61,028 nucleotides of DNA from Candidatus Obscuribacterales bacterium (GCA_019752635.1 JAIELX010000035.1:1-61028), one strand, 5' to 3'; numbered from the stretch's first letter, positions 32,860 to 41,461 are shown. Numbers and translations are program-made. Notes: generated from the letters alone by a model not told the origin.

Positions 32860-33552
32860 TCAGATCACGGAGCCGGTAGAGAGGTAGTCGTTGACGACTC
32901 TACGCGCGCGCGTGTCCAACTCCACCACCACCGGCCCGTCGACCGGCCGATGAGCGTCGCCGATGACAGAAGCGGCATTGACGAACAGAGTGTTGTAGTC
33001 GTTCAGCCGACCACGCGATTCATGCACGTGACCGAACGCATGAAGCAGCGGACGCAGCTTCCCGATGTCGTATCGGTATCGCAGCATTTCGCAACCCACG
33101 GCGTTGTTCGCCCCGGTCACCCAGTCCAGAATGCCGTTCGGCGGGCAATGCGTCAGGAGAACATCCGTATCCTCCGGCACCGCTTCCCACTTCGCAGCCA
33201 GCTCGTCAGAGCCGCGAGTGAGATTGAATGCCATCTCCATGAACCACGGTTGCCACGGCGTTCCGTAGAACTTGATGCCGTCAATCTCGACTCCCTGGTC
33301 TACCAGGTAGTGGCAGACGGGGGAGAGTATCAGCCGCACTTCCAGAGGGAAACCCTGGCTGGCGAAGTCATGGTTGCCGTCGATGACAAGCTTGTGTCGG
33401 TGCGGCAATTCTTCCAGCTCAGCGGCGAACCGACGGACGTCGCTCAGGACGCCAGTCGAGTAGTCGCCTAAGTGCAGAAATACGTCGCCGTCCGGAATGC
33501 GCCAACGACGCAACGACCGCTCGTGCGTGTCGGCCATGATGACGATTTTCAC
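32860..33552 (-). CDS. calcineurin-like metallophosphoesterase (MPPED-type)
   Basis: 230 residues. All metal-ligand motifs are present: D8-x-H10 (ADTHE), GDYS with D30, GNHD at 59-62, LLTHCPP and GHVHES. The short GxxxxN spacing and THCPP resemble the MPPED1/2-like group, which hydrolyses phosphodiesters or phosphomonoesters. The start is GTG at 33552, set by GAGGAG 7 bases upstream. The neighbour upstream on the same strand is an RNA ligase. RNA repair needs end-healing phosphatase or phosphodiesterase activity before sealing, so this enzyme is a fair candidate for that step (inference). Confidence 0.88.
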   Translation of the reverse strand: MKIVIMADTHERSLRRWRIPDGDVFLHLGDYSTGVLSDVRRFAAELEELPHRHKLVIDGNHDFASQGFPLEVRLILSPVCHYLVDQGVEIDGIKFYGTPWQPWFMEMAFNLTRGSDELAAKWEAVPEDTDVLLTHCPPNGILDWVTGANNAVGCEMLRYRYDIGKLRPLLHAFGHVHESRGRLNDYNTLFVNAASVIGDAHRPVDGPVVVELDTRARRVVNDYLSTGSVI

Positions 33553-33621
33553 GGGAAAGCTCCTCAAGAGGTTTGGGACAGTAGAGCCTTCCATTGCGTG
33601 AATGGGAGGTGGTATGGCTCA

Positions 33622-33657
33622 AGAGAACGCACCGCCGCTGCAAACGGTGCGTTCTCT
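33622..33657. terminator. hairpin after the RNA ligase gene
   Basis: Perfect 13-base-pair stem AGAGAACGCACCG/CGGTGCGTTCTCT, 10 bases past the ligase stop. No T-tract on either strand. Confidence 0.7.
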
Positions 33658-33667
33658 CGCGGTGGTA

Positions 33668-34663
33668 TCACGTTTGCGCAGGCGGCGGAAGGAAGCCCTC
33701 CTCCACCAGCAACGCCTGGTAGGCCCGGTGCGACTCGGCGTCAATCGCTTCCTCGATCTCCTTGTCCAGGAAACCCTCGCTGCGAAGAGAGGCCACGTCC
33801 TCCTCGCACTCCTTGAGCACGTCGGCTTTGACCGCTGGCTTCAGCACGCGCAGGTCGGGCATCGCGTTGGCGAGCAGCACAGCGTGGTCACGCAAGTGAC
33901 CGCGCACGTTGAGTAGACGACCTCGCGTCACAACGCCGGCGGCGAAGGCGCGAGTCGGTCCGAGTCGCGCACGCTCGCGCGCGATGCCCTCCCGTTCGTA
34001 CTCGCTGAACTTCGCGGACTTGTGCTTGATCATAAGCCACTTGCCCGCCGGCGTGCGCACCAGCGGGTCGGCCTGAATCACCACGCCTTCGGAAATGTTG
34101 CAACCGTCAGCGATGCAGTTGCGCGCAGCTTCGGCGGAGGGTCGGTCCAGCAGGGCATCGAACGCCTCGCGGGAAGGCGCACCGCGCCAAATCAGCGGCA
34201 CGGTCGGCACACCGGTCTCCTGGCAGATCTCGCTGAACTGGTCGTACGCCAGGAAGTCCGCGCCGTTCATCAGGTTGAAGCCGCGGAAGAACACCTCATG
34301 CAGTTTGGTGTAGAGCACACCACACTGAATGAGCGTACCGCAGAACTCGCCGAACAAAGTCGCATCGTCGAAGTTCAACCGCGAGAACTTCGCGATCAGA
34401 GCCTCGAGCAGCTCCGGTCGCGCCTTGAACCACTGGATCGGCAAGCCGTTGTAGAACGGCTTCGTCAGCGCCGGATCGTTTCCGTTGCCGAGTGACAAGT
34501 CGCGACTGCCGTACTCCACCTGATCCAGCGAGGTGATGCCCCGGCGAAAGCGGATGCGGAAGCCGGTGCCGTGAAGCTTCTCGGTGGCGACCACTCGCTT
34601 CACGCCGAGAATCTCCTTGCGAGCATTCAGCAGAGCCAGCGACGGATACTTGAAGAACTCCAC
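33668..34663 (-). CDS. Rnl2-like RNA ligase
   Basis: 331 residues. Nucleotidyltransferase motifs in order: motif I EKLHGTGFRI with adenylylated K29, a YGSR segment, motif III LFGEFCG (E106), motif IIIa FFRGFNLM, motif IV EGVVIQ (E192) and motif V MIKHKSAKF (K213, K215). This is the full catalytic set of the T4 Rnl2 type, which seals 3'-OH/5'-phosphate nicks in duplex RNA, including broken tRNA anticodon loops. About 100 C-terminal helical residues follow. The start is GTG at 34663 with AAGGAG 5 bases upstream. Nearby tRNA array and phosphoesterase point to RNA repair. A DNA ligase is less likely, given the KxHG motif and size. Confidence 0.88.
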   Translation of the reverse strand: MEFFKYPSLALLNARKEILGVKRVVATEKLHGTGFRIRFRRGITSLDQVEYGSRDLSLGNGNDPALTKPFYNGLPIQWFKARPELLEALIAKFSRLNFDDATLFGEFCGTLIQCGVLYTKLHEVFFRGFNLMNGADFLAYDQFSEICQETGVPTVPLIWRGAPSREAFDALLDRPSAEAARNCIADGCNISEGVVIQADPLVRTPAGKWLMIKHKSAKFSEYEREGIARERARLGPTRAFAAGVVTRGRLLNVRGHLRDHAVLLANAMPDLRVLKPAVKADVLKECEEDVASLRSEGFLDKEIEEAIDAESHRAYQALLVEEGFLPPPAQT

Positions 34664-34700
34664 GTTTTCTCCTTACAGGGTCGAGAAAGTCCTGAGCAGA

Positions 34701-34717
34701 GGCGCCGATGGTGGCGC
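34701..34717. terminator. hairpin after the 34734 gene
   Basis: Stem GGCGCC/GGCGCC with loop GATGGT, 17 bases past the stop. Confidence 0.55.
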
Positions 34718-34733
34718 CCCGCTCATACGTCGA

Positions 34734-35675
34734 TCAGACGCTGTGGTCGAACGACATCGGATCCGGCGCCGACGTCGTGCCGCCCCCACCGGGAATGTGC
34801 AGAGCTGGCGCAGTGGCACCGGACCCGACCCGCGGCGGGGGCTGCACCATCACGACTTGCTGCGTCAATGCCGTGGTCGCATCCTGGTGAAGCTGGCGCA
34901 GCAGCAGCGAGTGCGGTGACGAGCGGTACTGCGACAACGTCTGAAAGATATCGGCCGCAAGATGCGGTAAACGCGACACGTACTGCTTGACCAGCGCCTC
35001 AGGACGACGCCACTCGCCATCCACCAGGGTTTGACGCGAGAACACCGACAGCACCACACGCGTCTCGAAGTCACCCTGCTCGTTGAAGAACCACGTGCAT
35101 GACGTCACCGTCAGGTGCACCGCGGTCTTCAAGTCCAGCCGAGGCATCGAGAAAAACGTGCCCTTGGTCGGCAACTGCCAGTAATTCGTGTGCATCCGCG
35201 TGAACCCCGTACCGCCGGGAAGGAACCCGCTCGGCATCGGGGCATTGACGTTCGGCCCGTCGAAAGGGGTGGTGTCACGAATGGTACCGTCCACCTTCGT
35301 CGTCGGCGCGCATTCCGGCTTCTTGAAATTGATGTCGCGGAAGCCGTGCCGAGCGACCACGCTCGACAAGACAGCGTTCACATCGAACGCGCCGTGCGGC
35401 CAGATCAGAATCTGGCTGCTCGACTTGCCGAACACCGTGCCGGGCAGCTTCACGCGACGTTGACACTCGGCCGACGCAGCGAACCCACCGTGCGAACCGT
35501 CCTCCGCACCTTCCATAACACCCATGCAGGCCAGCGCGCTGGCCAGGTTGCCGAACGTGAAGCCTCCGTCGGCTCCGCCGCCACCCCCCTCCACCCCGCC
35601 CTCGCAGGAGTGGCCGTAGCCGTCGTGGTCGCCACCATCGGGCGAACCACCGGCACCACCGTCAAAATCTGCCAT
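34734..35675 (-). CDS. hypothetical protein with glycine-rich N-terminus
   Basis: 313 residues. The first 40 are almost all Gly, Asp, Ser and His; a globular part follows (about 70-270), then a Pro/Gly-rich tail. The globular part has beta-strand character around LTVTSCTWFFNEQGDFETRV and a helical stretch near LPHLAADIFQTLSQY. Start supported by a perfect GGAGGTGA. No domain recognised and no signal peptide. It lies directly upstream of the RNA ligase in the same direction, so it could be a partner. Confidence 0.7.
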   Translation of the reverse strand: MADFDGGAGGSPDGGDHDGYGHSCEGGVEGGGGGADGGFTFGNLASALACMGVMEGAEDGSHGGFAASAECQRRVKLPGTVFGKSSSQILIWPHGAFDVNAVLSSVVARHGFRDINFKKPECAPTTKVDGTIRDTTPFDGPNVNAPMPSGFLPGGTGFTRMHTNYWQLPTKGTFFSMPRLDLKTAVHLTVTSCTWFFNEQGDFETRVVLSVFSRQTLVDGEWRRPEALVKQYVSRLPHLAADIFQTLSQYRSSPHSLLLRQLHQDATTALTQQVVMVQPPPRVGSGATAPALHIPGGGGTTSAPDPMSFDHSV

Positions 35676-35718
35676 AAGTCACCTCCAGAAGCTTGTTGAG
35701 CGTCTTAAAGCGAAAAAC

Positions 35719-35743
35719 CACGAGCAGCGACGAGCCGCTCGTG
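35719..35743. terminator. hairpin between minus-strand genes
   Basis: Stem CACGAGC/GCTCGTG, after the 35860 gene and before the leader of the 34734 gene. No T-tract. Confidence 0.6.
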
Positions 35744-35859
35744 TGACTACCGCGATGCGCGTTGGCGTCATCGACAAAGAATCTGCTCGCGCGCACCGCA
35801 GTGTGTCAGCAGTCGTTCAGTTGCGGTGATTCACCCACTGACGATTGAGCTTGCGAACA

Positions 35860-36093
35860 TTAGCAACCGAACAGCCCCGTTGGACCGGAACCCAGCTCGA
35901 TACTGGAACCGCCACCGCTGTCACCGCTGCCGCCGGGGAGCGGCTCCTTGCACACGACGCAGCGCCCATTGGCGCACGTCGGGCACAGCTTGATCATCGC
36001 CTGCGAAGTGCCGCCCGTGCACTCGGCGCAGTTGCCCGGCACCATCTTGCCACGCTTGGTCGCACAGGTCGTGCACTTGTCGGAATTGGCCAT
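35860..36093 (-). CDS. small cysteine-rich zinc-ribbon protein
   Basis: 77 residues with cysteine pairs CTTC, CAEC, CPTC and CVVC, enough for two zinc sites, then a Gly/Ser-rich tail ending in Cys. Start ATG at 36093 with GGAG 8 bases upstream; longer frames include the hairpins upstream. Small zinc ribbons of this type often act as RNA- or protein-binding adaptors. No specific family recognised. Confidence 0.7.
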   Translation of the reverse strand: MANSDKCTTCATKRGKMVPGNCAECTGGTSQAMIKLCPTCANGRCVVCKEPLPGGSGDSGGGSSIELGSGPTGLFGC

Positions 36094-36120
36094 CGTAATG
36101 TCTCCAATCTTAGTGTTGAG

Positions 36121-36167
36121 GCAGACCTCGGGTCTGCCGGCATGGAACGTGCGCCTTGTCGGCGCAC
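36121..36167. terminator. double hairpin between minus-strand genes
   Basis: Two neighbouring stems: GCAGACC/GGTCTGC (36121-36137) and GTGCGCC/GGCGCAC (36149-36167), just past the stop of the 36171 gene. Confidence 0.65.
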
Positions 36168-36170
36168 AGG

Positions 36171-36545
36171 TCACTTGTTGAGCTTCGCCTCGATGCGAGC
36201 CAGCACCACTTGCGTTCGCTTGCTCGGCTTGCGTGTCAGGAAACCGCATCCCTTCGCCAGGGAGTACGGCACCGGGCTTTCGAACTGCGCCTTGGTCAGG
36301 TCGATTCGACGCCCGGTATTTTTGTTGCGTAGGAACCAGTGGGTGGAGCCTTCATGGCGAACCACGCACGGCATGTAATCGCCGTCGTAGCCGCCGACCA
36401 GATAGAAGAGCGCTTCGGACGCCACGTAGCAATGCCCGTAGAGCTTGTGTCTCCCCTCCCGTCGGTATTGCGGTCGAAGTAGCTCAGGCGTGAGGCTTGC
36501 TTTTATGAGCTTGCCCCACCCTGATGGTGTGGTTGGTTGTTTCAT
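36171..36545 (-). CDS. phage-type hypothetical protein (GHCYVASEAL motif)
   Basis: 124 residues. The blocks LYGHCYVASEALFYLVGG, HEGSTHWFLRN, RRIDLTKAQF and GCGFLTRKPSKR are, from memory, shared with a hypothetical protein found in many phages and accessory regions. The conserved Cys-His pattern (GHCY ... STHWFL ... D) hints at a cysteine-protease-like or transglutaminase-like fold; this is a guess. GGAG is 5 bases before the ATG. Confidence 0.7.
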   Translation of the reverse strand: MKQPTTPSGWGKLIKASLTPELLRPQYRREGRHKLYGHCYVASEALFYLVGGYDGDYMPCVVRHEGSTHWFLRNKNTGRRIDLTKAQFESPVPYSLAKGCGFLTRKPSKRTQVVLARIEAKLNK

Positions 36546-36567
36546 GTTGCTCCGATCGTTACCGGAA

Positions 36568-36588
36568 CGTGCGCGTTACGAGCGCACG
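36568..36588. terminator. hairpin at the end of propeller gene 2
   Basis: Stem CGTGCGC/GCGCACG spans the stop codon of the 36576 gene. Confidence 0.55.
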
Positions 36589-37550
36589 GCTAAATAGCAC
36601 TCACCTTCATGCACTCCCGCACCCGCGAGGGTTCCCGGGAACGATGCCTCCTCGATGCACTCCACTTCGTCCAGATTCCATAGCTGGGCGTTGTTGTCGC
36701 CAACCACCAGCAGTTCGGTGTCGGTGACAAAGTGCAGCTGATGAATCATCGGACCGACGCCGGTGTCGAGGTGGCTCACACCCGCATTCGGAATCGCGTC
36801 GACCACCATGAACTCCGGTCCGGTGTACATCTTGCGGGGAGACAGCCGGAACGGGGAGGTGTGTAAGTAGCTCTTGTCGGCCTGGCAAGGCACATTCAGG
36901 AACCACACGCGACTGCCGTCGCCGCCAAACGCGATGCCCTTGGTGTGCTTGCAGCTGGCGATGGTGTATACCGGCCACCGCAGGGCGCTCTCCATGGTCC
37001 GCACTTCACGCCGCAACGGCTCGTGGTGTTGCAACTCGCCGTCCGACAGTGCCGCGAACAGCTCCATGTTGGTGCGGTTGAAGCACAACGCTGCGACCAT
37101 GCCGTTGTCACAGGCGGCGCTTCGATACACCATCTGCGGCTGCGCTTGGTCTAGACTCCAAACTTCGATGCGCCCCTTGGAGCCGCCGACCGCGATATAA
37201 CGCCCGTCCACGCTCTCCTGCAGACACGTCACTTCACTCACTTCCGTGTGCAGCGGGGGACGATCTTGCCCGGTGGTGACGTTGTGGCGATACACGAGCG
37301 GACCGAATCCCCTGGTGAACAGGAGTTCGTGTTGCACTCGCAGTCGCTCGTCGCCGACAAAGAACGAGCGAATCAGAGTCTGTCCGACGCGGCCGACGCA
37401 GGGTGTTTTCAGAACTTCGCCTTCGCCGAGCGGGTCGGTGAGGACGCAAACACTCTTGTGCGGCTCAGTGGACATCGCCACCAAACCACCTTGCCTTGCG
37501 TAGCTAGCTTTGCCGAAGGCGGGGTCGCCAACCATAACGATACGATTCAT
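36576..37550 (-). CDS. beta-propeller (WD40-like) protein 2
   Basis: 324 residues. One clear WD-like blade (DGRYIAVGGSKGRIEVWSLD) and several weaker ones (LLVVGDNNAQLWNLDEVE, GIAFGGDGSRVWFLNV). GGAG precedes the ATG. No signal peptide, so it is cytosolic. First gene of the minus block; it resembles propeller 1 at 31690 in size and style but not closely in sequence. Probably a scaffold or sensor. Confidence 0.7.
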   Translation of the reverse strand: MNRIVMVGDPAFGKASYARQGGLVAMSTEPHKSVCVLTDPLGEGEVLKTPCVGRVGQTLIRSFFVGDERLRVQHELLFTRGFGPLVYRHNVTTGQDRPPLHTEVSEVTCLQESVDGRYIAVGGSKGRIEVWSLDQAQPQMVYRSAACDNGMVAALCFNRTNMELFAALSDGELQHHEPLRREVRTMESALRWPVYTIASCKHTKGIAFGGDGSRVWFLNVPCQADKSYLHTSPFRLSPRKMYTGPEFMVVDAIPNAGVSHLDTGVGPMIHQLHFVTDTELLVVGDNNAQLWNLDEVECIEEASFPGTLAGAGVHEGECYLAVRS

Positions 37551-37945
37551 GCAGAATTCTCCGTCTGTTAGCCGTGTGATGAGTCCCGTCGCGTGACAGT
37601 CGTTGCGTGTGAGGAAGATTTCGGAATCAGTACTGTTTCAGTAAGAGTTCCAGGAGTGAATGAGATCAAAAAGGGTACAACCACACCCTACCGAGCGGGA
37701 CGCACGCATGCACGCCCCCGACAGCGCTCCGGGGCACGGAAATCACGAGTGATAGTGGCCGGCGCGCTCGCGCACGGTGGCGCCACCGACAATTTTCGCC
37801 TCGCTCGTGTTGGCGCGGCTAGCTCCGCAGCTCATCCAGACGGGGAATTGATTTCCGAGCGGTCACATTCGTCTTTTGGTGTTACATACAGTGGCTACAA
37901 TCGTCATAGCTATCACAACTTCCGGAAATGCAAATCGCCCGTTGT
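37551..37945. other. non-coding gap upstream of the minus block
   Basis: About 395 bases with no supportable gene. It should hold the promoter for the 36576 gene. I see no clear promoter or repeat. Confidence 0.5.
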
Positions 37946-38335
37946 CTATTTAGCTAATGACGGTTTCATAACGCTGGCGCAAACACTTCCTGCTTCGGCC
38001 AGCGAGACACCAGTCACATCGTCAATCGCTCCGTGCAACTCTTTGAGTTTGTTCTCAATACAATCGATAACCGCTTTGTCGCCAACACGCTCCGCTCGCA
38101 GACGACGAACCAGGAGCTTGACAATCAAGTGGTTTAACTTCCCTATGTGCGGGTCGATCGCCCCGAAACCCAACGCCATGATGACATGACGAGAAGACGT
38201 CGCAGCTTCGTTGATTTTGCGCAAACGCTCAATAGTTGGCTCAGGGAATCGCGCCAACAAGTCGGCGATACAAGTTGCTTCCGGATAGCCCCGGCGGTCC
38301 GAAGACGGTCCGGCTACATTTGCGAATCTGCGCAT
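37946..38335 (-). CDS. hypothetical helical protein, possibly Fur-controlled
   Basis: 129 residues from the ATG at 38335. Longer frames start at 38395 or 38440, but they would place the Fur-type box (38352-38366) inside the coding region. No ribosome binding site decides the matter. The protein is mostly helical (ERLRKINEAATSSRHVIMAL, VIDCIENKLKELHGAIDD), with no membrane segment and no known domain. Confidence 0.55.
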   Translation of the reverse strand: MRRFANVAGPSSDRRGYPEATCIADLLARFPEPTIERLRKINEAATSSRHVIMALGFGAIDPHIGKLNHLIVKLLVRRLRAERVGDKAVIDCIENKLKELHGAIDDVTGVSLAEAGSVCASVMKPSLAK

Positions 38336-38351
38336 CAGAGTTATTCCGCTA

Positions 38352-38366
38352 TGAGAATCATTCTCA
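38352..38366. promoter_or_regulatory. Fur-family operator (7-1-7 inverted repeat)
   Basis: TGAGAATCATTCTCA is a perfect 7-1-7 dyad and matches the classical Fur core TGATAATNATTATCA at all but two symmetric positions. It lies 17 bases upstream of the ATG at 38335 and 361 bases upstream of the Ni/Co transporter on the other strand. Fur, Zur, Nur and PerR share this geometry, so the metal is not settled. Confidence 0.7.
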
Positions 38367-38726
38367 ATAATACACCAAATCACTTCAGTTGCCATAGACA
38401 CGATTTGTCCCCAAAGCCCAACAGCTAAATGGTGTTTCACTTTATTGCCAATTGATTTACGAATGCCAAAACTTGAGATGTCTATCGGCTAGGATGCGGT
38501 GAACTTACACTTAGCCGTTTTACTCTCAGACTTACTCAGAAGACTCGCAAGGACTACTCTCTTACAGACTATCGACTGGAAACTTTCCGTCGGAACTGTC
38601 CTGTCCATCGTTAGCGCAACGGCGCCAGTTGCCCGGCGAAATCCGAGCAAGATTGAGATTACCGGTATTCAAGCTTCTAAGCGGAAAAACCGCATTTGCC
38701 AAACGCCCTTTTACAAGGAGCCTGTT

Positions 38727-39461
38727 ATGTTTGAGTCAGGGCTGGTTCTGCTCTGGACTGCTTTGCTACTCGGCTTGCGACACAGTTTCGACATGGATCA
38801 CGTCGCGGCCATCACCGACATTTGCGCCGCCGAAACGGACCGGCGCCGAGGCCTGCTCTATAGTTTCGGCTACTCTGCCGGTCACGCGCTTATCGTGCTG
38901 ATCCTTGGCGTGGCCGCCATGGCACTCGGACTGGTCCTGCCGCCCGGTCTGGAAGCCATCATGGGCAAGGTCGTAGGCGTGACCCTTCTGTTGTTGGCAG
39001 CTGCCGTTCTCTACAGCGCATTGCGCTACCGCTCCGCCGAAAAGCTTCTCAGCCGATGGCGCATTCTTGCGGGCCTCATGCGCTGGCTCGTCAGCCGACA
39101 CAGTCACAAGCACGACAAGAAGGCCTCTCACACGCACGAAAGTCACGCCGCGAATGACACTCCCGCATCTACCCGGGTCGGGTTCTGGGGCTCCGCCGTA
39201 ATAGGCGTGTTGCACGGACTCGGTGTTGAATCTCCGACTCAGTTGGTGATTTTGACATCGGCAGCCTCGGTTTCGTGGGCGTTGGGTCTCAGCACCGTGC
39301 TGATCTTCGCCAGCGGTATTCTCGTGGCGAACATGGCGCTAGCGTTAGTTGTCGTAACCGGTTTTCAGAGCGCCAAGCGACAACAGCTAGTGTTCATGGC
39401 ACTGAGCATCATCTCGGCGCTCCTGGGCGTCTACATGGGCGTAAGTCTGCTGATGGAGTAG
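38727..39461 (+). CDS. NicO/RcnA-type nickel/cobalt transporter
   Basis: 244 residues, six or so membrane segments. Signature GLRHSFDMDHVAAITD near the N-terminus (H19-x4-D24-H25), a second motif GVLHGLGVESPTQL, and a histidine-rich loop (RHSHKHDKKASHTHESH) between them, all typical of the NicO/HupE-UreJ superfamily. Such proteins move Ni2+ or Co2+ in or out of the cell. The start is the ATG at 38727 with AAGGAG; the long frame from 38499 lacks one. A Fur-type operator lies upstream, which suggests metal control. Confidence 0.85.
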   Translation: MFESGLVLLWTALLLGLRHSFDMDHVAAITDICAAETDRRRGLLYSFGYSAGHALIVLILGVAAMALGLVLPPGLEAIMGKVVGVTLLLLAAAVLYSALRYRSAEKLLSRWRILAGLMRWLVSRHSHKHDKKASHTHESHAANDTPASTRVGFWGSAVIGVLHGLGVESPTQLVILTSAASVSWALGLSTVLIFASGILVANMALALVVVTGFQSAKRQQLVFMALSIISALLGVYMGVSLLME

Positions 39462-39742
39462 CAGACAGCATCGGGCACTGCGGGAAACACACGCATCGCC
39501 CACAACTCTTATCTTGCCTCGCACTGCTGGTAGTGTCGCAGAGAACTTTGCCGCCGGCAACAATCTCTCGCCACTACCGGCAGTACTCTTCAACAAATTT
39601 TCTCCATACTTCTACTACTTCATTTAGTTTTTGCCATAAACCACAGATTCGTCAGCACCGAAAACTTGCCAGGAGACAAAAAGGCCGATCGCAGCCAGGG
39701 CTGAAATCGGCTTTTAGACGAGTTCACGTTCACTAACCGGAG

Positions 39743-40036
39743 TTATTGGCCAGCGATAACCCGCTGCGTAGACGGTCCGCGGTTGACATGTACGACACGG
39801 CTTCCCGGGTAAGCTGTGGAATTCTCGGTTTCACCGTCAACATCTTGAAGTTTGATAGTCTTTTCGCCAGCAAGGTCGTCCTGGCCTGTTCCTGTATAGA
39901 CGCCCCAATATGTCGGACCAACAAGGCTGTCCTTTTTTCTCAACGTACCGGGAGTACCGGTTTCATGCAATAGGAACCATCCAACAAGGATAGTACCGGC
40001 TACATACATAAATATGACCCACGAATAAACGTCCAT
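39743..40036 (-). CDS. small membrane-anchored protein
   Basis: 97 residues. One N-terminal hydrophobic segment (WVIFMYVAGTILVGWFLLH) followed by a polar domain of about 70 residues (GPTYWGVYTGTGQDDL...). AAGGAA precedes the ATG at 40036. No family recognised. It lies between two plus-strand genes. Confidence 0.65.
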   Translation of the reverse strand: MDVYSWVIFMYVAGTILVGWFLLHETGTPGTLRKKDSLVGPTYWGVYTGTGQDDLAGEKTIKLQDVDGETENSTAYPGSRVVHVNRGPSTQRVIAGQ

Positions 40037-40291
40037 TCGAAATTCCTTGTGAGGTGGTGTGGTAATCACCAATCGCCCATATTCATGTTAGGGCCGCTTC
40101 AATCCTGAGTCCATGGGAATACCACGCAGCCAGGAGCGCCTCTTACCCCTCACCTCGGCCCGGGGTAAACACCGATACGTACGCTGGAAGCAGCTATTCG
40201 CCCCATCACGTCGACTCTTGCAGGATAGAACGATGCCGACGCTGAGAATTAATGGCCCGACGGCAATTGCGCCGTCACGAATTTCGCCGAC

Positions 40292-41461
40292 ATGGTACAA
40301 ATAGTTGGAGAACGATTTCGACATTGCCCGACCGCACCTCACGACATTACTAAATTGGCCCGAAAGAAAAACAATAGAATCAGCACTCTTCTGAAAGCGA
40401 TGCTCACACTTGCGTTGCTCGCCGCACCAGCATGCGCAAAACGCGAAGTCAAACTCAGCCCTCAGACTCCAACGCAGGAGCAAGCATTTGAGATGCTGGT
40501 GCGGGGCACGCACTTATTGCGCGACAAAAAACCGTTCCAGGCCAAGAAAACTCTGATTCAAGCAGCTCAGCTCTGGCCTCAATCCGCGCCTATTCACTAC
40601 AATCTCGGCTTCTGTTTTCACGAATGCGGCGAATACGATTCCGCCATTCACGAGTTTCAAACTGCGCTGCAGATCGATCCGCGAATGTCGGACTGCGTCA
40701 TCAATATTGCCAATTGCTATCAAATGCAAGGTCGCGCAAAAGAAGCTGTGGACTGGTTTGAAAGCTATCTCAAAAAGCACCCGCGCGAAACTGAATCAGA
40801 AGAAATTCGCGGCATGATTCGCTCGCTAAAACAATACGAACACGATCAGGTCCTGTCCGATCCAAACACTCCGGACTACTATCAAAGCATCACCGAGAGT
40901 GGCAAACCGAAGCGATGGCCGCTGAGCCGTTTGCCGCTGAAGGTCTTCATTTCCAATGGTAACGACGAGCACGGACAACCGGTGCCTGGATTTCGCGAAG
41001 AGTTCAACTATCTTTTGTTGAACTCACTGGACGATTGGGTGAAAGCCTCTCAGAATCGGCTTTCGTACAGAGTAGTCACCGATGCGAATCAGGCCGATAT
41101 CTGGTGCACGTGGACAAACGATCCTGCGTTTTTACGCGAAGCAGGAAACAAAGTAGAACAAGGAGCGGCACATGTTTCCTCAGTCACGCTTCCTGACGGA
41201 TCGCGATTGATTCAAAATGTTCATGTGGTGATACTGATCATTGCACGCGAATCCCAGAAACCACTAACATCCGACGAAATGCGAATGACCTGCCTGCACG
41301 AACTCGGACACGCATTGGGTATGGCCGGGCACTCAACAAACAATCGCGATGTGATGTTCTTCTCCGAGGCACCATCGGTCTGGCCGGCACTGACAAAGCG
41401 CGACAAAGCAACACTTCTGCATGTTTATCAGGACTATCCTCCGCGCGCTCCCGGTTTATGA
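40292..41461 (+). CDS. secreted TPR protein with metzincin protease domain
   Basis: 389 residues as given. A signal peptide lies at about 25-50 (STLLKAMLTLALLAAPACA), so the true start may be the TTG at 40355, which gives a cleaner leader; no ribosome binding site decides. TPR-like repeats at about 60-170 (APIHYNLGFCFHECGEYDSA). The C-terminal domain has HELGHALGMAGHS at about 336-348, the full HExxHxxGxxH zinc motif of metzincins, with a Met-turn candidate DVMFF after it, as in matrixins. An extracellular protease docked by TPRs is the likely reading. Confidence 0.8.
   Translation: MVQIVGERFRHCPTAPHDITKLARKKNNRISTLLKAMLTLALLAAPACAKREVKLSPQTPTQEQAFEMLVRGTHLLRDKKPFQAKKTLIQAAQLWPQSAPIHYNLGFCFHECGEYDSAIHEFQTALQIDPRMSDCVINIANCYQMQGRAKEAVDWFESYLKKHPRETESEEIRGMIRSLKQYEHDQVLSDPNTPDYYQSITESGKPKRWPLSRLPLKVFISNGNDEHGQPVPGFREEFNYLLLNSLDDWVKASQNRLSYRVVTDANQADIWCTWTNDPAFLREAGNKVEQGAAHVSSVTLPDGSRLIQNVHVVILIIARESQKPLTSDEMRMTCLHELGHALGMAGHSTNNRDVMFFSEAPSVWPALTKRDKATLLHVYQDYPPRAPGL

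Noticed and set aside
20945..37550. Complete prophage
   Set aside because: Some phage-type hypotheticals, a NADAR protein, an RNA ligase and tRNAs are present, but no integrase, terminase, capsid, portal or tail gene is visible.
38499..38726. Riboswitch or N-terminal extension of the Ni/Co transporter
   Set aside because: The in-frame extension has no ribosome binding site or membrane features, and no cobalamin or NiCo riboswitch core could be recognised; only a small GCGG/CCGC stem is seen.
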